The position numbers and the translations under genes were made by a program. From the NCBI GenBank assembly GCA_903772945.1, contig CAICTM010000257.1, positions 1-64,000 of the forward strand: a stretch of DNA of 64,000 nt, in the 5' to 3' direction. The DNA comes from Seminavis robusta. Lineage: Eukaryota; Bacillariophyta; Bacillariophyceae; Naviculales; Naviculaceae. Shown piece by piece: positions 62,021 through 64,000 of the stretch. The stretch's first letter is position 1, and each line of letters starts with the position of its first letter. The notes beneath the pieces are model-generated. The model did not search any database. It was not told where the DNA came from and saw nothing but the letters and a program-made list of their open reading frames with translations.

Positions 62021-64000
62021 TCAAGACGACGGAGCGATCGGCGTCGCAAGCTCGCTGCGATGACCCAGTCGTTGCCACAGGAGCTCCACGAAGCCCTTGT
62101 CGTCCTCGTCGATAATCTTCATCTTGATCATCTCCTCTCCATCCGTTGAAGAAGATGACTTGTTCGACGCACGTCGCTGCTGGTCACGGTCTTCCTTCAT
62201 CCGCACGACTTCTTCCTTGACCGCAGAAGGACACAAGTTGCAGCGCCGAACGTGATCATACAAATCTTGAATCTGCGCTGGAAGTTGCTTCTTCTTGGCA
62301 GGGAAGACGCGAGACAAACCCAGACGTCCCGCTTGACAGCAATACCGGCATCCCAGACCGGGGACACCGGGACGCAACGACTTGCGATTGCCAATGCATT
62401 CCGTAGGCAGCAAACGAATCAGCTGATACTGAGTGAGCAGAGTGTACAAAAACTCACTCTCAATCACATTCTGTTCCAAATCTTCTGGATTCACCAACAG
62501 TCTTGGAGGACTGTCCAACGCGGTATTGTTCGTTTCGCCTTCCCCAAAACTGGCCGTCCCGAACGGTGGTTTGTTTCGTGCCGCTGCTTGCGTTTGTTCG
62601 TTGAGGACTATCCCGCAGTCAGAGTCCACCATGCCAAGCTTCACGGCCGAGTAGATCCAATATCTCATGGAATCAGACGCTCCTTGCGTGTTGTTCCTTT
62701 TCAACGCCAGGAAACGTTCCTTCTTCTCGGTCGGGATCGCCGGGCAATTCCCGAAATGGTCTCTGCAAGACAAACAGACGAAGAACAATAATAAGCGTGT
62801 GAGCGGAATTCTACCATCATTTGGCAACGTGACGCGTTGGGCGTGAAAACACACAATCTCCTTGCTTACCTCAGCATCATTGTGAAGGACTGATAAAGCT
62901 GTCGGATCGAAGAAGGAAAGGCAGAAGACCGGATAGCACGAGTGCTTGGCTTCCAATGGGCGCAGTGCCGGCATCGGATCCCCACCTGCTGGAAATAAAC
63001 CTTCTTGCTGGCAACACGAATCTTGACGTCTTGGTGGCTTGCGCGAAAGACCTGCAAAAGCTCTTTGCGTACAAAACACTGGAACTCAGACAACCAATTT
63101 TGATCTTCTTCCATGGCCAAAGGCACATGGACACGTTGATCGTAGTGACGAGTCTCCCCTTCTTCAATCGGTGGAAGCAGGTATTGCATTTGCGACTCGG
63201 GAGGAGGAGGGGGAACCGGAGGAGCAATCGGTCCGAGCATGGGAGTGGCACGGGCAATGGTAGATGATAAGGAAGACGTCCTTCGGAATGCGGGAGTCTG
63301 TCCAGCCGATTGTCTTCCGGCAGATGCGGACGACCCAGTTCGTTCCAAGGATGTCTCTGGAAGGGGAAGACCTCGACCAACGGACCTGAATCGACCAGAA
63401 GCGGATGTACCGTCAAGAGAGTTGGGGAAGCCCAGCTGCTGTTGGGACTGCTGCTGCTGCTGCTGAGACATGAGACCAAACTGTTGCTGCTGTTGCTGAA
63501 GCAACTGTTGCTGTGGAAACTGTTGCTGAAACATCATGTTATTGCCCAGGGACGTGTCTGCTGACAAGGAGGTTCCAAACGAATTTCCCGCATTGGAAAT
63601 TCCACTCAAGAGGGAAGTCGAGGAGGAAGGCACGTCGGCAGGAGAAAGCTGATGCGACTGTGAAAATCCCAAGTTCCCACCGGGCCCACCCGCTCCACCG
63701 CCTCCAGGAAGTGCGCTGTTGCGGCGTAGCAACTGCAACTGCCGCCTCATGACAGCTTCTTCGTTGATCTGCTGATCTAGCTGTCGAAGACGTTCTTGTT
63801 GGTCAAGCTGAAGCATTCTTTCCTGCTGTTGCCGGAGGAGATGCAGCTGCGTCAGGTTGCCACCATCCATCCCAGTAGCTGCGTTCCCTGTTCCGCCCGC
63901 GCTGCCACCACCACCACTGGCAAAGGCTCCCGCTGCAGAGGACCCGAGACTGTTCGCGGAGAGGTTCATATTAGCAGAATTGTTTACGTTGATGCCGTTC
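62021..64000 (-). CDS. Protein with two Cys/His zinc-type modules and a Gln-rich N terminus (5' end beyond window)
   Basis: Exon 62763-62021 joins in phase to an exon ending at 62870. That exon stays open to the right edge, so the true start may lie outside; an in-frame Met occurs at 63969. The N-terminal part is low complexity with long Gln runs (Q-Q-Q-L-L-Q-Q-Q-Q-Q type), Gly/Ser and Pro stretches, suggesting a disordered region. Two similar modules follow. Module 1 has GIRCRHCAHW, then SSAFPSSIRQLYQS and, across the intron, DHFGNCPAIP. Module 2 has GLGCRYCCQAGR and a matching D-L-Y-D-H-V-R-R-C-x-x-C. The C-x-x-C...H-x-x-x-C layout implies zinc binding. I recall this module from many uncharacterised diatom and oomycete proteins. 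A nuclear role is possible but unproven. The C terminus is acidic and helical. Confidence 0.75.

Overview
The window reads as nuclear DNA of a photosynthetic stramenopile, most likely a raphid pennate diatom. The support is the gene set: a receptor-type cyclase fused to a phosphodiesterase, a DUF6824 protein, a PAS hybrid histidine kinase, a CDPK-type kinase, and several uncharacterised families I know only from diatoms. Short GT-AG introns of about 75-140 bases and a CoDi-like Ty1/copia element agree. The species cannot be fixed from the sequence.

Layout. Positions 1-15245 are rich in mobile DNA: the 5' end of a Ty1/copia element (1-1048), a Ty3/gypsy scrap (1094-1625), and three partial copies of one MULE-like DNA transposon (1868-2953, 9078-11297, 14263-15245). 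Among them lie a damaged bHLH gene (minus), a five-exon DUF305 secreted-protein gene (minus) and a large single-pass membrane protein gene (plus). Positions 15755-25471 form a signalling block: a 23-exon receptor cyclase-phosphodiesterase (plus) converges on a six-exon hybrid histidine kinase (minus). Positions 28511-32579 hold two divergent genes of one Cys-rich four-helix membrane family. Then come a four-exon CDPK-like kinase (33995-36443), two diatom-type uncharacterised genes (37536-40313, minus), a C2-TerD-TerD gene (42446-44218, minus), the five-exon RNA polymerase I largest subunit (45609-51824, plus), a DUF6824 gene (54121-55389, minus), a gene-poor 5.6 kb, a small hypothetical gene (61054-61425) and a two-zinc-module gene running off the right edge (62021-64000, minus).

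Functionally the window mixes housekeeping (Pol I) with signalling: cyclic-nucleotide synthesis and breakdown in one chain, a histidine-to-aspartate relay, Ca2+-regulated phosphorylation, and C2 and TerD Ca2+-type modules. Nothing shows that they form one pathway. I checked exon models by phase: the cyclase (3825 coding bases), histidine kinase (2934), CDPK (1818) and Pol I subunit (5571) each close in frame from start to stop.

The most unusual structure is in the cyclase gene. Its catalytic core is cut into eleven exons of 17-78 bases, and both metal-binding aspartates sit in microexons of 17 and 20 bases. Other points of note are the 9-bp iteron arrays and small-deletion decay of the MULE copies, the divergent Cys-rich pair, and the C2-TerD-TerD fusion.
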